This document shows, one piece after another, positions 43,538 through 54,580 of a stretch of 64,000 bases of DNA. This stretch comes from Corella eumyota (Eukaryota; Chordata; Ascidiacea; Phlebobranchia; Corellidae). The stretch lies in assembly GCA_963082875.1 (NCBI GenBank), contig OY720098.1, positions 20,708,001-20,772,000 of the forward strand. The letters run 5' to 3'. The stretch's first letter is position 1, and each line of letters opens with the position of its first letter. A program made the position numbers and the translations under genes. The notes beneath the pieces were generated by a model. That model saw nothing but the letters and a program-made list of their open reading frames with translations, was not told the origin of the DNA and searched no databases.

Positions 43538-44211
43538 ACGTCTTGCCAACTAATTCTTGCATATTGGGAAATTCGGGGGTTAGCTGAACGCATAAGAATC
43601 CTACTCGAGCATTGCAATGTTAAATACAAGAATAAATTATATGAGACTGGAAGCAGTTGGTTCTCTGTAAAGCAAAGCATGGGATTCGACTTTCCAAACC
43701 TTCCATATTAAATTAATGCAGATTTAAAGTTAACAGAGAGCATGGTGATCATGAAATACATTGCAAAGAAACACAACATGGCCCCAGATTCGGACGAAGG
43801 TTGGACCAAGGATGAGATGCTCGAGGGTGTGATTCAAGATTTTTTAATGGCATTAGCGAAAGTTGTTACTCACCAAATTACGAAACTGATAAAGTTGAAT
43901 TCATAAGAAACTTGCCGACCTCATTGGCGAAGTTTGATGCTCGATCTATAGCTAAGAACAAATGGATTGCAGGCGACAAGCTTACATATGTCGACTTCTG
44001 TCTTGGTGAAATATTAGATCATGTTCGACTCTTTAACGAAGATCTTAATATGCCAGATTGCTACGCAGAGTTCAAAAATGTTTTGGATTTTCTTTACAGA
44101 TTTGACAACTTGGAGGCAGTTGTTGTGCATCGTAATGCCAAAGGTTACAGACAGCGTTATTGTAACGGACCAACAGCAAATTGGGGACAAATATTGAACT
44201 GGGTTAACTGA
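43538..44211 (+). pseudogene. Mu-type glutathione S-transferase pseudogene
   Basis: Collinear with the intact GST at 45045 along its whole length and likewise without introns. The start codon position reads ACG (acgtcttgccaacta against atgtcagctcaacca). An in-frame TAA falls just after FDFPNLPY, and a one-base deletion after LMALAK shifts frame before the CYSP segment. From there an open frame of 99 residues runs to the end (LTYVDFCLGEILDHVRLF, NGPTANWG). Stretches such as agaatcctactcgagcattg are identical to the intact copy, so it is a tandem duplicate that decayed. No functional product is expected. Confidence 0.88.
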
Positions 44212-45044
44212 CGTTAATATAACATTGGTTGTCTTATGTATCCATTAATATATTATTTTTTATAAAAGTTTTAATTCATCTAATTGTGTGTGTGTTATGG
44301 AAATTGTCTCAAAACTTTCTTCATACAAATCCAAATAAAGATTTGTGTAGTTGTCTGATAAATGGGATTTTAACAATTTTATGTTATTTTGTGTTAACAA
44401 AAGTTTTAGGCTTATGTAGTTACTAATCGTAACTTACGAAGATGCTAGCCAATAAAATATAAAAGATCTTAGGTTTTCGTATGTTATATATTGAATAAAT
44501 TTTATTACCCAGAAAAATTTACTATTTTAAAAAACATTAATTTAAAAAAAAAACTTTTGAATACATTATTCACTGATGCATAACCGAGAAATATGGTACT
44601 AACTAGTATACTAAATTTCCAATGCCAACGTGTACAAAAAAAATAAACAAACGGAAAACTTATAAAACTGTAGGTTTGTTGTAACTACAAATGTCTTCAA
44701 AAACTTATGGTTAACTATCGTAAATTATTTTAATTAGAAATGTAAGAAAAAAATTTTCACGGTCTCCCAAAATTAGTATAAATAAAAACGTATCTTGCCT
44801 GCTTGTGTCAGTCTGTCAGTGTGTTGCATTTTTAATTTTGTTTTTATTTATTAAAATGCAAATTTAAAACCCATTATGTTTGTGATACAAAATATATACA
44901 TGTGATGTCTAATATATATATTCGTTGCTAAAACTTATACAAAGAAAACAATAGTAAATACAACGTAGTAAAATACAATTATCAGAAACTATTTTTATTA
45001 ACAGGAAAAATTGTTTTACTTTGTACGAGTAGAAAATTTACAAT
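44212..45044. other. Spacer between the GST pseudogene and GST
   Basis: AT-rich, about 830 bp, presumably containing the GST promoter. A pyrimidine-rich tatttttattaacag ends at 45004, 40 bases before the start codon, and resembles a splice acceptor for a 5' UTR intron or a trans-splice leader. No repeat family recognised. Confidence 0.45.
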
Positions 45045-45707
45045 ATGTCAGCTCAACCAGTTTTTGGATATTGGGGTGTGAGAGGTTTAGGTGAAAGGGT
45101 TAGAATCCTACTCGAGCATTGTAACGTAAAATATGAGGATAAATTGATAACATCTGGGGAGCAGTGGGCTTCATTGAAACCCAATCTGGGAATCGATTTC
45201 CCCAACCTTCCATATTATATTGATGGAGATTTTGTATTATCTGAGAGCATGGCAATCATGAAATATGTGGCAAGAAAGCATAACATGGTGCCAGATTCAA
45301 CCGATGGTTGGGCTAAAGTTGAGATGGCGGAAGGAGTTTTGCATGATTTGTGGATGACCTTCGCAAGGATGTGTTATTCACCTGACCACGAAACTCTAAA
45401 GGTCGAGTTCTTGAAGGGCATGCCAGTTACTATGGCAAAGTTTGATGCAAATTTAGCTAAAAATGAATGGCTTGCTGGTAATCAACTTACTTATCTGGAT
45501 TTTAGCTTTGGTGAGATTCTAGATCACATTCGTTTGTTTTACAAACATCTTGGCCAACCAGATTGTTACTCTGATTTTAAGAATGTGAAGAATTTTCTTC
45601 AAAAATATGATAACCTGGAATCAGTTGCTGCCCATCGCAAAGCTGATACTTACAAAGCTCTACCTTGTAATGGACCTAATGCAAAATGGGGTGGAAAGGC
45701 TGAATAA
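45045..45707 (+). CDS. Glutathione S-transferase, Mu-type
   Basis: 220 residues, cytosolic, in a single exon. GSTs conjugate glutathione to electrophiles for detoxification. The N-terminal thioredoxin-like fold reads FGYWGVRGLGERVRILLE, with Tyr9 in the place of the catalytic Tyr of Mu enzymes. LGIDFPNLPYYIDG is the Mu-like proline-loop signature, and LSESMAIMKYVARKH carries the glutathione-gamma-Glu binding Ser. The helical C-terminal domain contains WLAGNQLTYLDFSFGEILDH, the N-capping-box region. Length and motifs fit Mu best; Sigma or a tunicate-specific class is the alternative. It lies next to a decayed paralogue. AATAAA overlaps the stop codon (45703-45708), so the true poly(A) site is unclear. 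Confidence 0.9.
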   Translation: MSAQPVFGYWGVRGLGERVRILLEHCNVKYEDKLITSGEQWASLKPNLGIDFPNLPYYIDGDFVLSESMAIMKYVARKHNMVPDSTDGWAKVEMAEGVLHDLWMTFARMCYSPDHETLKVEFLKGMPVTMAKFDANLAKNEWLAGNQLTYLDFSFGEILDHIRLFYKHLGQPDCYSDFKNVKNFLQKYDNLESVAAHRKADTYKALPCNGPNAKWGGKAE

Positions 45708-46002
45708 ATGGGAGTAGTTTGGATTAGGTGTAGTGTCTAGTAGTTTAGTAGTTTGATGGTTAGATAATAGTTGTTTTTAGTTACTTAAAGTTCTTCTGTA
45801 CTGTATGCTGCTTACTGTAATAATATAGCTACCCAAAGGTGCCATTTGCAATCGCTGTGAGAGTTTTAATTTGCAATTTACTTCATTTTAGTTTTAAAAG
45901 AGTTTAGTTCTTACGTACTTTTCTGTTTTAACTATGTTACTGTGTGTAAAGCTTGGATTTTACCTTACCTTGTGCTTCATTCATTTAGAATAATTTTAAA
46001 AT

Positions 46003-48195
46003 ATGAAATTAGTGAAAAGAATCTTGTTGTTGTTTGGGACAATTGGAATATTGTTTTGCATGTACAGCTATCTTCAAGAACCGGTGGATAGTGAAATAAA
46101 ATTAAACAAAGAAGAGGAAAAAGAAAATGATAATGTTGACGTTATTCGGAACTTAGAAAATAGAATAAACAAGGTAAACACAGTTAAATAATACCAACAA
46201 AAAGTTATCTTAAAGACTAAAACTTGTTTTAATTAAGGTGCAATCTGATGTAGTTAAAAATCGATCAATTTTAAACCAAATGTTCGAAAATTTAACAAAG
46301 TTGAAAGATATCCAAGAAAGTCAGAAGAGAAGTCCTACTTTAACAACTAAGAAAATTATTGATAACAATAATAATGAAGTTAATATTAACAACAACATTA
46401 ATGGAAAGGTAAAAATAATTGAGCATATTTCCATAAAATTTTTTATGTTTTTTTTTAAAATAATCACTTTTTGTGACCCAGAATATATCGCTAAAACCTA
46501 TCTTTATACTTAGGATAAATAATATAAATTAAAACAAATCTAATCATGGTTTTAACCTTCCTTTTTAACCCCACTTACAGATCATTATACCTATCATGGT
46601 GATTGCATTTAATCGACCTTCAGTATCTAGATGTTTAGACTTAATATTTAAATACAAACCCTATCATGATAATATTGAACTCCCAGTGATTGTAAGTCAA
46701 GATGGTTACCATACTGAAACTGCTAATGTCATCAAGGGGTATGGAGATAAGGTAATTTTAATGTAATTTGTATAAAGGTAAAGCCTTTAAAATAATAACC
46801 ACTTTTTCTAAGAAGATTTCATACAAAAGTATATTGTACTTAAGCAATGCTTTATATTAAACATTACATTTAATAATTATACTTGCCTATATACAAGATA
46901 ATTATGGTTAATTAGTTTAATATTTAATATATTCTGTGTATGTTTTTATGTTGGGTATTTTACAGCTCCATCATATTCAACATGACAACTCAGGAACTGA
47001 AAATATTCCCAAAAATCAAAGAAATTTGATCGGTTATTACAAGCTATCAGCTCATTTTAAATGGGCTTTTAATGAGGTAAAACTTTGCAGTTGTTTTAAA
47101 TTATGAATAGACAAAACTTATGGTTTATGTAACTCTTTAATATGTCGAATTATGTCGAAATTAAAAACTTTAATATGAAACAAACTGCCATTTGTGGTGT
47201 ACTGGTAATTTTCTGTTGTGACTACAATACAACAAGCCATAAGCTATAATAATATTACCTGGTATAATGGTAAACAATGGAGCTCATAGAGCAGGTTTAA
47301 CTAGTAGAAATAATTAAGTAACAAACTTGTTTATTTTTACTCAGGTATTTTCACTTTACCCATCAGCAAGTTCGGTGATTATCCTTGAAGACGACCTTGA
47401 CATTTCCCCGGACTTTTTCTCCTATTTTCTGTCAACTCACAAAGTGTTGGTTAACGACGAGTCGTTATTGTGTGTTTCGGCATGGAATGACAATGGAAAG
47501 TCGGGGCTAATTGACGAGGGAAAAAGTGGGGAAACCCTGTTGTATCGAACTGATTTCTTCCCTGGTTTGGGGTGGATGATTACAGTAAGTTGAACTGATT
47601 TAATTTTGGTTATAATATAAGCAATGTAAAATTTTTTTGCAAGCTAAGATTTAATTTTTTTTACTTTTTTTAATCACAGAAAAAAGTTTGGGAAGAACTT
47701 AAACCCACCTGGCCAGATGCATTCTGGGATGATTGGTTACGCTTGCCCGAGCAACGTAAAAACAGAGCTTGCATTCGACCTGAGGTTTCAAGGTCAATGA
47801 CCTTTGGTAAAGTGGGGGTCAGTAAAGGTCAATTCTTCGAGAAACATTTGAAGTTCATTAAACTCAACCAAGTCGATGTTGATTGGTCGAAAATTGATCT
47901 AAGTTATCTTAAGCAGGAGAATTATGACAAAAAGTTTTTGGACAAGGTTTATAACTTACCTGAGATAAGTTTAAATGAAATCTCACAACAACAAAGTGGT
48001 AACGAATGCAGACTTGTGTATACTTCTTTACAATCTTTTAAAAACTATGTAAAAACACTAGGTTTAATGGAAGACCTTAAAGCAGGAGTACCACGAACTG
48101 CTTATAAAGGAATTGTGACAATATTTTATAAAAATTTAAGAATTTATATCACTCCACGAAAGGGGTGGACCGGTTATAATACAACATGGAAATAG
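46003..48195 (+). CDS. MGAT1: Alpha-1,3-mannosyl-glycoprotein 2-beta-N-acetylglucosaminyltransferase (GnT-I)
   Basis: Six exons: 46003-46173, 46238-46408, 46581-46751, 46966-47076, 47345-47584 and 47680-48195; 1,380 bases, 459 residues. It is a Golgi type II membrane protein: a short basic N-terminus, then the anchor [18 protein letters not shown] (about 7-24), then a charged, coiled, asparagine-rich stem up to about residue 114. The catalytic domain starts [19 protein letters not shown]. The metal/nucleotide-binding EDD (the DxD equivalent) is at 223-225 in [18 protein letters not shown]. Other hallmarks are [52 protein letters not shown] and HLKFIKLNQ. It adds GlcNAc to Man5GlcNAc2 and so commits N-glycans to hybrid and complex forms. 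The length is close to mammalian GnT-I (445). Confidence 0.96.
47125..47300 (-). repeat. Dispersed repeat family A in MGAT1 intron 4
   Basis: Reverse copy with caaactgccatttgtggtgt, actggtaattttctgttgtg and actacaatacaacaagccat. Diverged at both ends. It occupies most of the intron between exons 46966-47076 and 47345-47584. Confidence 0.65.
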
Positions 48196-49089
48196 TTATT
48201 TTAATTCGGTGGAAAAAAATGTTTTTTATGCAAAATTTAGTTGTCCGAATAAAAATACAAAATAATATGATGTCATATTATCATTGTTGAACAAAAATTT
48301 GCACTTTAGTTAATTTTGTGCAATATTTTAATGGTGGTTGAATGGCGTACTTTAAGGACAAAAATTTATTTATTTTTCAGTATATATATATTGTTGAATC
48401 ATTATTTAAAATTCGAGCCCACTTGTTGTGTCAACGTATTGAAATAAAAATACATTTTAAAAAACTTAATTGTTTTATAAAACATTCTTGTTAAAATATA
48501 TTTTATTGGCCCAGAATTTTAAACTGTTAAAGACCCGTTGCAAATCTAAATAAACTCTAAAACTACCTTAAATAAAGGTTCAATTTATGTTAAAATTTTT
48601 CAATCATCCATGTTTTTTTATATTATTAAGTGTTCGCAAAAGTGTGCTATCTTATTGAAATTACCTTTTATGTGAGATTCTGGTTTTGCTAGTGTTTGGT
48701 ATCTTCTTGTTTTTTTAATTTATTTGTCCTCGGTCTACCCTTGATCATTGTGAATAAAATTTAGCTTTTTATTTCAGTTTAAAATTTATCTAGAGAGAGA
48801 TTAACAGCATTGTTTAATATACTGTGTGTTAAATGACACAACATAAATGTATTTTTACATATATTTTATAGTTAGACAGAAGTAGTTATTTTAATAAAGA
48901 GAAACACATTCAAATTCTTACCAATGGGAAAACTTAACTTTAAAAAGTATTCAACCAAATTATTTTATAAATGCCCATATTAGTTAGTAAATAATACAAA
49001 ACTATAAAAAAAGGGATTTTTGTTACTCAAAAAGAATGTAGAATTTTGTACATGACTTTAAAAGTTTTTAATTTTTCTAAATGTTCAAG
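48196..49089. other. Convergent 3' flanks of MGAT1 and DHX8
   Basis: MGAT1 (plus) and DHX8 (minus) meet tail to tail. AATAAA at 48248-48253 would end MGAT1 about 70 bases after its stop. The remaining 800 bp is AT-rich with no gene or dispersed repeat seen. Confidence 0.5.
48248..48253 (+). terminator. Poly(A) signal AATAAA of MGAT1
   Basis: First AATAAA after the MGAT1 stop codon (48195), in the context gtccgaataaaaatac. Confidence 0.5.
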
Positions 49090-52000
49090 TTATCGCCTTC
49101 TATAAGCCCTTGATATTCTCCATGAATTTGGTTCCTCGTATTTATTATGAAGAGGTTCCAATCTCAACTGCTTCTTCTGCTTGCTCAATTTTGTTGGATC
49201 TCCCATTTTAAAGAAGTTGGGGGCAAATTCAACCAACCATTTTGGATCAATTGATGTCACTTCTCTCATGTATTCCTTTGTAGTTAACACAAGTTCGTGG
49301 TAGACTATCCACTCAGGTTGGCGGTTAAACAAAGCACTACTAGGATGAATATATACAACTTGTTGGTCAACCAGAGTCCTGTGACCTTCCTGGGGGTCTT
49401 TCTTGGCAGCATTTCTGAAAAATCCACTGCAGATTGCTTTCTGAACTTTAGTTGTGTGTTTTCCGCATGAAACAACGTCCAATTTATGTCGGTCCATGAT
49501 TCCTAACATTTGTTTTCTCACATCCTGAGCTCTGCGTAAGGTTCGTGCTTGTACAAAGTTATCAAAACACCAAGGATTACTAAACTTGTTGTTTTTCCAT
49601 GAGTTGTAGACAGAAAGTAAGGTTAAATGATCACCTTCTGCTTGATGGAATTTGGCTTTTTTCTGGTCAGCAATTGCTTGTTTATCTTTGGGTCGATAAA
49701 ACACATTCTGAACCGACAACATGGACACAATGGTCAGAATTTCATCGCTGCAATTTAGCTGCACGGACATAATCAACATTTTACACAGCATTGGGTCAAG
49801 TGGAAACTCAGCCATTCTTCTTCCTAATCTTGTAAGCAAACCTTCATCATCTAAAGCACTAAGTTGGTAAAGTTGTTCCATGGCAGTAACCAATGTCTCC
49901 ATAGGGGGAGGGTCCATAAAATCAAATGACAACAAATCATTTATCCCCATTGCTTTTAAGGAGAGAACAGTTGATGATAAATTGGTTCGTTGTAACTCTG
50001 GCACAGCAGTCCCAAGCATCTCATCGCGATAAGCCCGCTCTGTGTAGAGCCTGTAACATTTTCCTGGCCCTGTTCTGCCGGCCCTTCCCGCTCTTTGTTT
50101 AGCTTGAGCTTGCGAGATCGGCGTGACAACCAGCTGGTCAATTCCAGTCTTGCTGTTGTACACTTTTTGTTTCACAAAACCTGGGTCAACGACATAATGA
50201 ATCCCGTCAATTGTCAGTGATGTTTCGGCGATGTTAGTTGCTATGACAACCTTCCTGCTTCCAGGAGGAGCTGGGTCGAAGATCCTGGTCTGCATCTCAG
50301 AAGGAAGAGCGGAGTAAACAGGAAGAATGATCAACTCTGGGACATCTGGACCTAAAGTCTTCATCCTTTCAAATAAGATCTCACAAGCAGTGTCAATCTC
50401 TTCTTGACCAGTAAGGAAGATTAAAACATCACCTGGAGGTTCGGTGAGATGAATCTGCATCACTGTGATTAAACTTGCATCCAAATAATCAGGTTCTGGG
50501 TCCTTGGTGTACATTATCTCAACAGGAAAAGTTCTTCCAGGGATTGTGAAGATCGGAGCACCGAAAAAGTATTCGGAGAACTTGACAGCATCCAAAGTTG
50601 CTGATGTCACAATCAGTTTAAGATCTTTTCTATCTTTGACTGACTTCTTTAACAATCCAAACAAAACATCAGTGTGGATTGTACGTTCATGGGCCTCATC
50701 CAACATAATTACAGAATATTGGGTCAAGTTAAAATCAATTAAACATTCACGAAGCATCATACCATCTGTCATGTACTTAATGATTGTGTCCTGACTTGTG
50801 CAATCCTCAAATCGAATCGTGTACCCAACCTCCTGTCCCAACCTACAACCAAACTCCTCTGAAACACGTTTTGCAACAGACATTGCAGCAACTCTTCTAG
50901 GTTGAGTGCATCCAATTTTACCTCTCACATTGTAACCAGCTTCAGCAATATATTGGGTAATCTGTGTTGTTTTACCAGACCCAGTTTCACCAATAACGAT
51001 CAGGATTTGGTTATCGTGAATAGCTTGTACAAGTTGTTCTTTAAGTTTAAAGATTGGCAAACTTTCACGTTGTTCAATAATTGACATGTCTGTTTTCTTT
51101 CCATAAGAAGCCTTGGTTCCACCAAAAGCTTGCTTTTTCCACTCGGGGATATCTTGACCAGGGATTCCAGTTATTGGCTTACTTTGGTTGGGGTTTTGAC
51201 CGTCTTGATTCGGCATCGGATCAATCCAATTCTTGTTCATTTTAGTTGGACCTGAATCGGACTCAGCTTCCCTTTGTTGTTGTTTAATTTCTCTTCTTTC
51301 TTTTGACAATGCACTTTGCATCATGGCTGCCTTAGAGAGGGAACCATCTGGGTTCTTAACAATCCTCACTGGACTCAGATCCATGCTTTGTTTTGTGTTT
51401 CCACTTAAAAATGGAGGTTCTTCTTCAACAATTTCAATCTCCAGGTCCTCGTTATCGCTGTCAACATTCGCAAGCACCCCCGTTTCCTCATCAAAATCAG
51501 GGAGATCAGTTTTGTTGTAACATCCGGCTGAAACCATTTGTTTTATCTCCCACATTTCCATATCTGACAGTTTGTTGATTCTCTTCGGGACATCATCTGT
51601 TCCTGTGGAATCGTCCGCTGGAATCATGTCTGCAGGGCAGTCAGGATTACGTCCGATGTTCTCCGTTGAAACAGTTTCGAATTTTTGCATTCGGCTTGTT
51701 CTTCCAGGGTTTAAATCCTCACCGGTAATTTGATTAACATCTTTCATAGTTAACCCGACCTTTTGACCTGTGATACTTAAAACTTTGACCTTGCAATCTT
51801 GACCTTTGTCCACAACATCAGCGACCTTTGACACTCGACCTTCACGACTTATTTCGGAAATGTGAACCAAACCTTCACACCTTCTTCGAATTCCTTTTAT
51901 TTGAACAAAACAACCAAACTGCATCAAGGTTGTGACTTTTCCGTCGTAAATTTCACCGATTGTCGGATTTTCAGGGATTTCAACTTTTTGCGGTCGATGT

Positions 52001-52686
52001 CGATCGTTTCTGTCATAATCTGATCTTCGTCGCTTCGGACTATCGTCATAACGATGGTCGCTGCGTCTTCTGCGATCATCATGGCGGTGATGATCATCAT
52101 CTCGATGACTTCTTCTTTCATCACGACTTCGGTCACGGCGACGATCATAATCGTCATGGCGTCGACTTCTATGATCCCGATCTGATGGACTTTTGTTCCT
52201 CCTAGATGAAGGAGAACTTGGTCTCTTCCTGGATTCCTTTTCGGAACTTTTGGATGAAGATTTTTTTTCCTCTTCTTTTATTGCGGTTTCTTTAGCTTCA
52301 GCTTCAAGTGAAGCCAACAATTCCCTTACATAAGTCGTATCATCAGGTTTACACAAACCAGGAAACATCTTTTTATGGAGATCCGATTTAGTTTCTTCAA
52401 CGGGTTTCGTTTCTGTTAAATTTTCTTTCTTTGTTTTTTTTGATTTCTTATGTTTTGTCGGGTTCATTCGGTTGATTAACGAATACAGATTTTGTGTGAA
52501 ATTTTGTGGAAAATCTGCTCCTTTTTTCTTTAAAGCTTTTGAGAATCCTTCAACAGTTTTATGTTTCTTTACAATACTGATTATAAACTCGGCTAAATCC
52601 TTGTCATTTAACCCCAAATGGTTATCCAATTCAGTACAAACTTTGGACACCAACGAAAGATATTCTAATTCTTTTAATTCATCCAT
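49090..52686 (-). CDS. DHX8: Spliceosomal DEAH-box ATP-dependent RNA helicase (Prp22 orthologue)
   Basis: 1,198 residues in a single uninterrupted exon, close to the human length of 1,220. Order of parts: N-terminal helical region 1-76 ([20 protein letters not shown]); a low-complexity Arg/Asp/Ser/His region about 140-235; an S1 RNA-binding domain about 243-318 ([33 protein letters not shown]); then the helicase core. Motif I is GETGSGKTT at 566-574, motif II DEAH at 663-666, motif III SAT at 695-697, and motif VI is QRAGRAGR. Helicase-associated and OB-fold parts follow, and the protein ends RISRAYRRR. An S1 domain on a DEAH helicase is specific to DHX8/Prp22. It releases mRNA from the post-catalytic spliceosome and proofreads exon ligation. 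That this gene for a splicing factor itself lacks coding introns is notable. Confidence 0.97.
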   Translation of the reverse strand: MDELKELEYLSLVSKVCTELDNHLGLNDKDLAEFIISIVKKHKTVEGFSKALKKKGADFPQNFTQNLYSLINRMNPTKHKKSKKTKKENLTETKPVEETKSDLHKKMFPGLCKPDDTTYVRELLASLEAEAKETAIKEEEKKSSSKSSEKESRKRPSSPSSRRNKSPSDRDHRSRRHDDYDRRRDRSRDERRSHRDDDHHRHDDRRRRSDHRYDDSPKRRRSDYDRNDRHRPQKVEIPENPTIGEIYDGKVTTLMQFGCFVQIKGIRRRCEGLVHISEISREGRVSKVADVVDKGQDCKVKVLSITGQKVGLTMKDVNQITGEDLNPGRTSRMQKFETVSTENIGRNPDCPADMIPADDSTGTDDVPKRINKLSDMEMWEIKQMVSAGCYNKTDLPDFDEETGVLANVDSDNEDLEIEIVEEEPPFLSGNTKQSMDLSPVRIVKNPDGSLSKAAMMQSALSKERREIKQQQREAESDSGPTKMNKNWIDPMPNQDGQNPNQSKPITGIPGQDIPEWKKQAFGGTKASYGKKTDMSIIEQRESLPIFKLKEQLVQAIHDNQILIVIGETGSGKTTQITQYIAEAGYNVRGKIGCTQPRRVAAMSVAKRVSEEFGCRLGQEVGYTIRFEDCTSQDTIIKYMTDGMMLRECLIDFNLTQYSVIMLDEAHERTIHTDVLFGLLKKSVKDRKDLKLIVTSATLDAVKFSEYFFGAPIFTIPGRTFPVEIMYTKDPEPDYLDASLITVMQIHLTEPPGDVLIFLTGQEEIDTACEILFERMKTLGPDVPELIILPVYSALPSEMQTRIFDPAPPGSRKVVIATNIAETSLTIDGIHYVVDPGFVKQKVYNSKTGIDQLVVTPISQAQAKQRAGRAGRTGPGKCYRLYTERAYRDEMLGTAVPELQRTNLSSTVLSLKAMGINDLLSFDFMDPPPMETLVTAMEQLYQLSALDDEGLLTRLGRRMAEFPLDPMLCKMLIMSVQLNCSDEILTIVSMLSVQNVFYRPKDKQAIADQKKAKFHQAEGDHLTLLSVYNSWKNNKFSNPWCFDNFVQARTLRRAQDVRKQMLGIMDRHKLDVVSCGKHTTKVQKAICSGFFRNAAKKDPQEGHRTLVDQQVVYIHPSSALFNRQPEWIVYHELVLTTKEYMREVTSIDPKWLVEFAPNFFKMGDPTKLSKQKKQLRLEPLHNKYEEPNSWRISRAYRRR

Positions 52687-53218
52687 TTTATTGGTTTTAA
52701 TTTATCTAAAAATAATAAAATAATTAAAAATTTATATTAACGAACACTGAGCTATTTTTATAAACTAATCGTTTGAAAACTTTTTTGTTAATATATATAA
52801 CAATTTAGAGTTTAAATATTTATACTACACAACCTTTGTCTTAACATTTATTTTAGAAATAAAGCTTAAGAAATGATAGGAAACGCATTGGATTCGTTTT
52901 TTTTATAAAAATAGTGGGTAACGGGTCAAAAATCCCCCAACAAAAGAACAGTGCTTCCATTAAAAAAGGGAATCGTAATACTTTGACTCAATTTTTGTGA
53001 TTGTTCCTATTTATTAAAAACAAATAATACAAAAAAATAATAAAACATATTTTTTCGTTAATTTATACACTTGAATTGTCCTTTTAAACTGATAAAAATA
53101 AAAGTAATACGCTAAAAATAATGAGTTAAAAAGTTATTTAAAAACTCTGGAAACACTGCAACTTTTTTATGGAATCGAGATTGTGAAGTAAAGTAATCCT
53201 TTTCTTAAAAGTGGAAAT
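52687..53218. promoter_or_regulatory. Shared upstream region of DHX8 and RPL35
   Basis: The 532 bp between the divergent start codons of DHX8 (minus) and RPL35 (plus). A pyrimidine-rich tccttttcttaaaag at 53198-53212, just before the RPL35 ATG, is a candidate TOP-type transcription start as found in ribosomal protein genes. No TATA box I would defend. Confidence 0.45.
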
Positions 53219-54254
53219 ATGGTTCGTAGCTAATCTTTAATATCCATTAAAATCTTTATATTTATCCATTATTAAGTTACTAAAGTTGTTAATTTTATTA
53301 GAAAAAGTATTTATGAGCATAGCAGACAAGTTATATGTTGTTTTTATTGACTACAGGGTAAAATAAAGGCCAGAGAGTTGCGCGGAAAATCCAAAGACGA
53401 GCTGTTGAAGCAGTTGAACGACTTTAAACAAGAACTTTCAACCCTTCGTGTCGCTAAAGTCACGGGAGGAGCTGCTTCCAAACTCTCAAAAATGTAAAAA
53501 AAACTTGTTTAATTTTTAATTGGATCATGTTTTGTTTTCGTGCAAATATTAACATGATTGGTTATAATTTAAAAATATTTCTAATTATTAATTTAAATTC
53601 ACAGATGCCTTGTTCGTAAAAGTGTTGCTCGAGTTTTAACTGTCATCAACCAAACCCAGAAAGAAAATCTTCGAAAGTTATTCAGGGTAAGTTGTGTTTT
53701 TTTTTCCAAAACTAAATTAATTTAAAGATGGTTTAAATTGTCGGATTGCAAAAGTTTGTTAATTCTGTTTTAATAATAAATATTTGCATTTGTGGAAAAT
53801 TGTATTTATATTTGATAATATTGTAAGTTTATATTTGTGTATGTGAGTGCTTGAATCAACTTTTAACCAAATACATAGAATAATATTTGTTAACCTGAAA
53901 ATTCTTAAGTTGGTTTTATTAGTTTTAAATAATATAGATTATATTTGCCGGGTAATAAATCTGCCAATTATATTTTGGCCGGCATAATTATATGTTGTTT
54001 ATAGCTTTTTACTAAAGAGCATTACAGCATGAAAGCAATGGGAAAAAAACCCAAGTTATCAATATCAATATGTTTATTATTTAACTTTTTATATTTATTT
54101 TCAGGGTAAGAAACGAAAACCAAAAGATCTTAGACCCAAGAAAACGAGAGCTCTCCGAAGAAGATTAAACAAACACGAAGAAAGTTTGAAGTCGGCGAAG
54201 GAGATGAAAAAAATGCGACTTTACCCGAAAAGAAAATATGCATTGAAAGCATAA
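53219..54254 (+). CDS. RPL35: 60S ribosomal protein L35 (uL29)
   Basis: Four exons: the ATG alone (53219-53221, donor gttcgt), 53357-53493, 53605-53686 and 54105-54254. They give 372 bases and 123 residues, exactly the human length. The protein starts [18 protein letters not shown] and contains [57 protein letters not shown] and ends RKYALKA. A start codon followed directly by an intron is common in ribosomal protein genes, and here it is required by frame because exon 2 begins with GGT AAA ATA AAG and no nearer ATG fits. uL29 sits near the polypeptide exit tunnel. Intron 3 holds a degraded SINE. AATAAA (54254-54259) overlaps the stop codon, implying a very short 3' UTR. Confidence 0.95.
53870..54062 (-). 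repeat. SINE family B, degraded copy in RPL35 intron 3
   Basis: Reverse copy: gaataatatttgttaacctg, gattatatttgccgggtaat, ttgtttatagctttttacta, aagagcattacagcatgaaa, gcaatgggaaaaaaaccc. More diverged than the others, so older. Confidence 0.68.
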
Positions 54255-54259
54255 ATAAA
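54254..54259 (+). terminator. Poly(A) signal of RPL35, overlapping the stop codon
   Basis: AATAAA begins on the last base of the TAA stop. A GT-rich stretch (agttttgtgtgttcttgt, near 54273-54290) follows at the usual distance for a cleavage site. Confidence 0.6.
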
Positions 54260-54580
54260 TATTTTCATTTCAAGTTTTGTGTGTTCTTGTTAAATAAGAT
54301 AGAAAGTTCTGTTATATGATTGCTTAAAACTTTTACTTTAACGTATTATTAAAAGCAAATGAAATATATATGGAATATATAATCAGAAAACCAAATCACT
54401 TCAAAGTAACTTTTTACAATTGCCATAAATAATTTTTTTGTTGTCAGGGCATTATGGTAAAGTGGTCATAAACCTTGTTCAAAAGGGAAAATCCCTAAAA
54501 AGTTTGTTTTTAAACAAGATTAATTGGTTTGTTGTTTACAATTCTTAATCACAGTTTGTTACATTGAAAGTAGTTAAATT
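54260..54580. other. Spacer between RPL35 and DXO
   Basis: About 320 bp of AT-rich DNA between two genes on the same strand. A ttaatcacag at about 54546-54555 lies 26 bases before the DXO start codon and could be a 5' UTR or trans-splice acceptor. Too long a gap to suggest an operon with confidence. Confidence 0.4.

Noticed and set aside
45707-46003. GST and MGAT1 as an operon
   Set aside because: The gap of 295 bp is longer than typical tunicate operon spacing, and no sequence feature ties the two transcripts together.
46003-46751. Three consecutive MGAT1 exons of exactly 171 bases, suggesting exon duplication
   Set aside because: The encoded segments (membrane anchor, stem, start of the catalytic domain) are unrelated in sequence, so equal length is coincidence.
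51960-52205. Plus-strand His/Asp-rich open frame
   Set aside because: It is the complement of the Arg/Asp/Ser-rich low-complexity part of DHX8.
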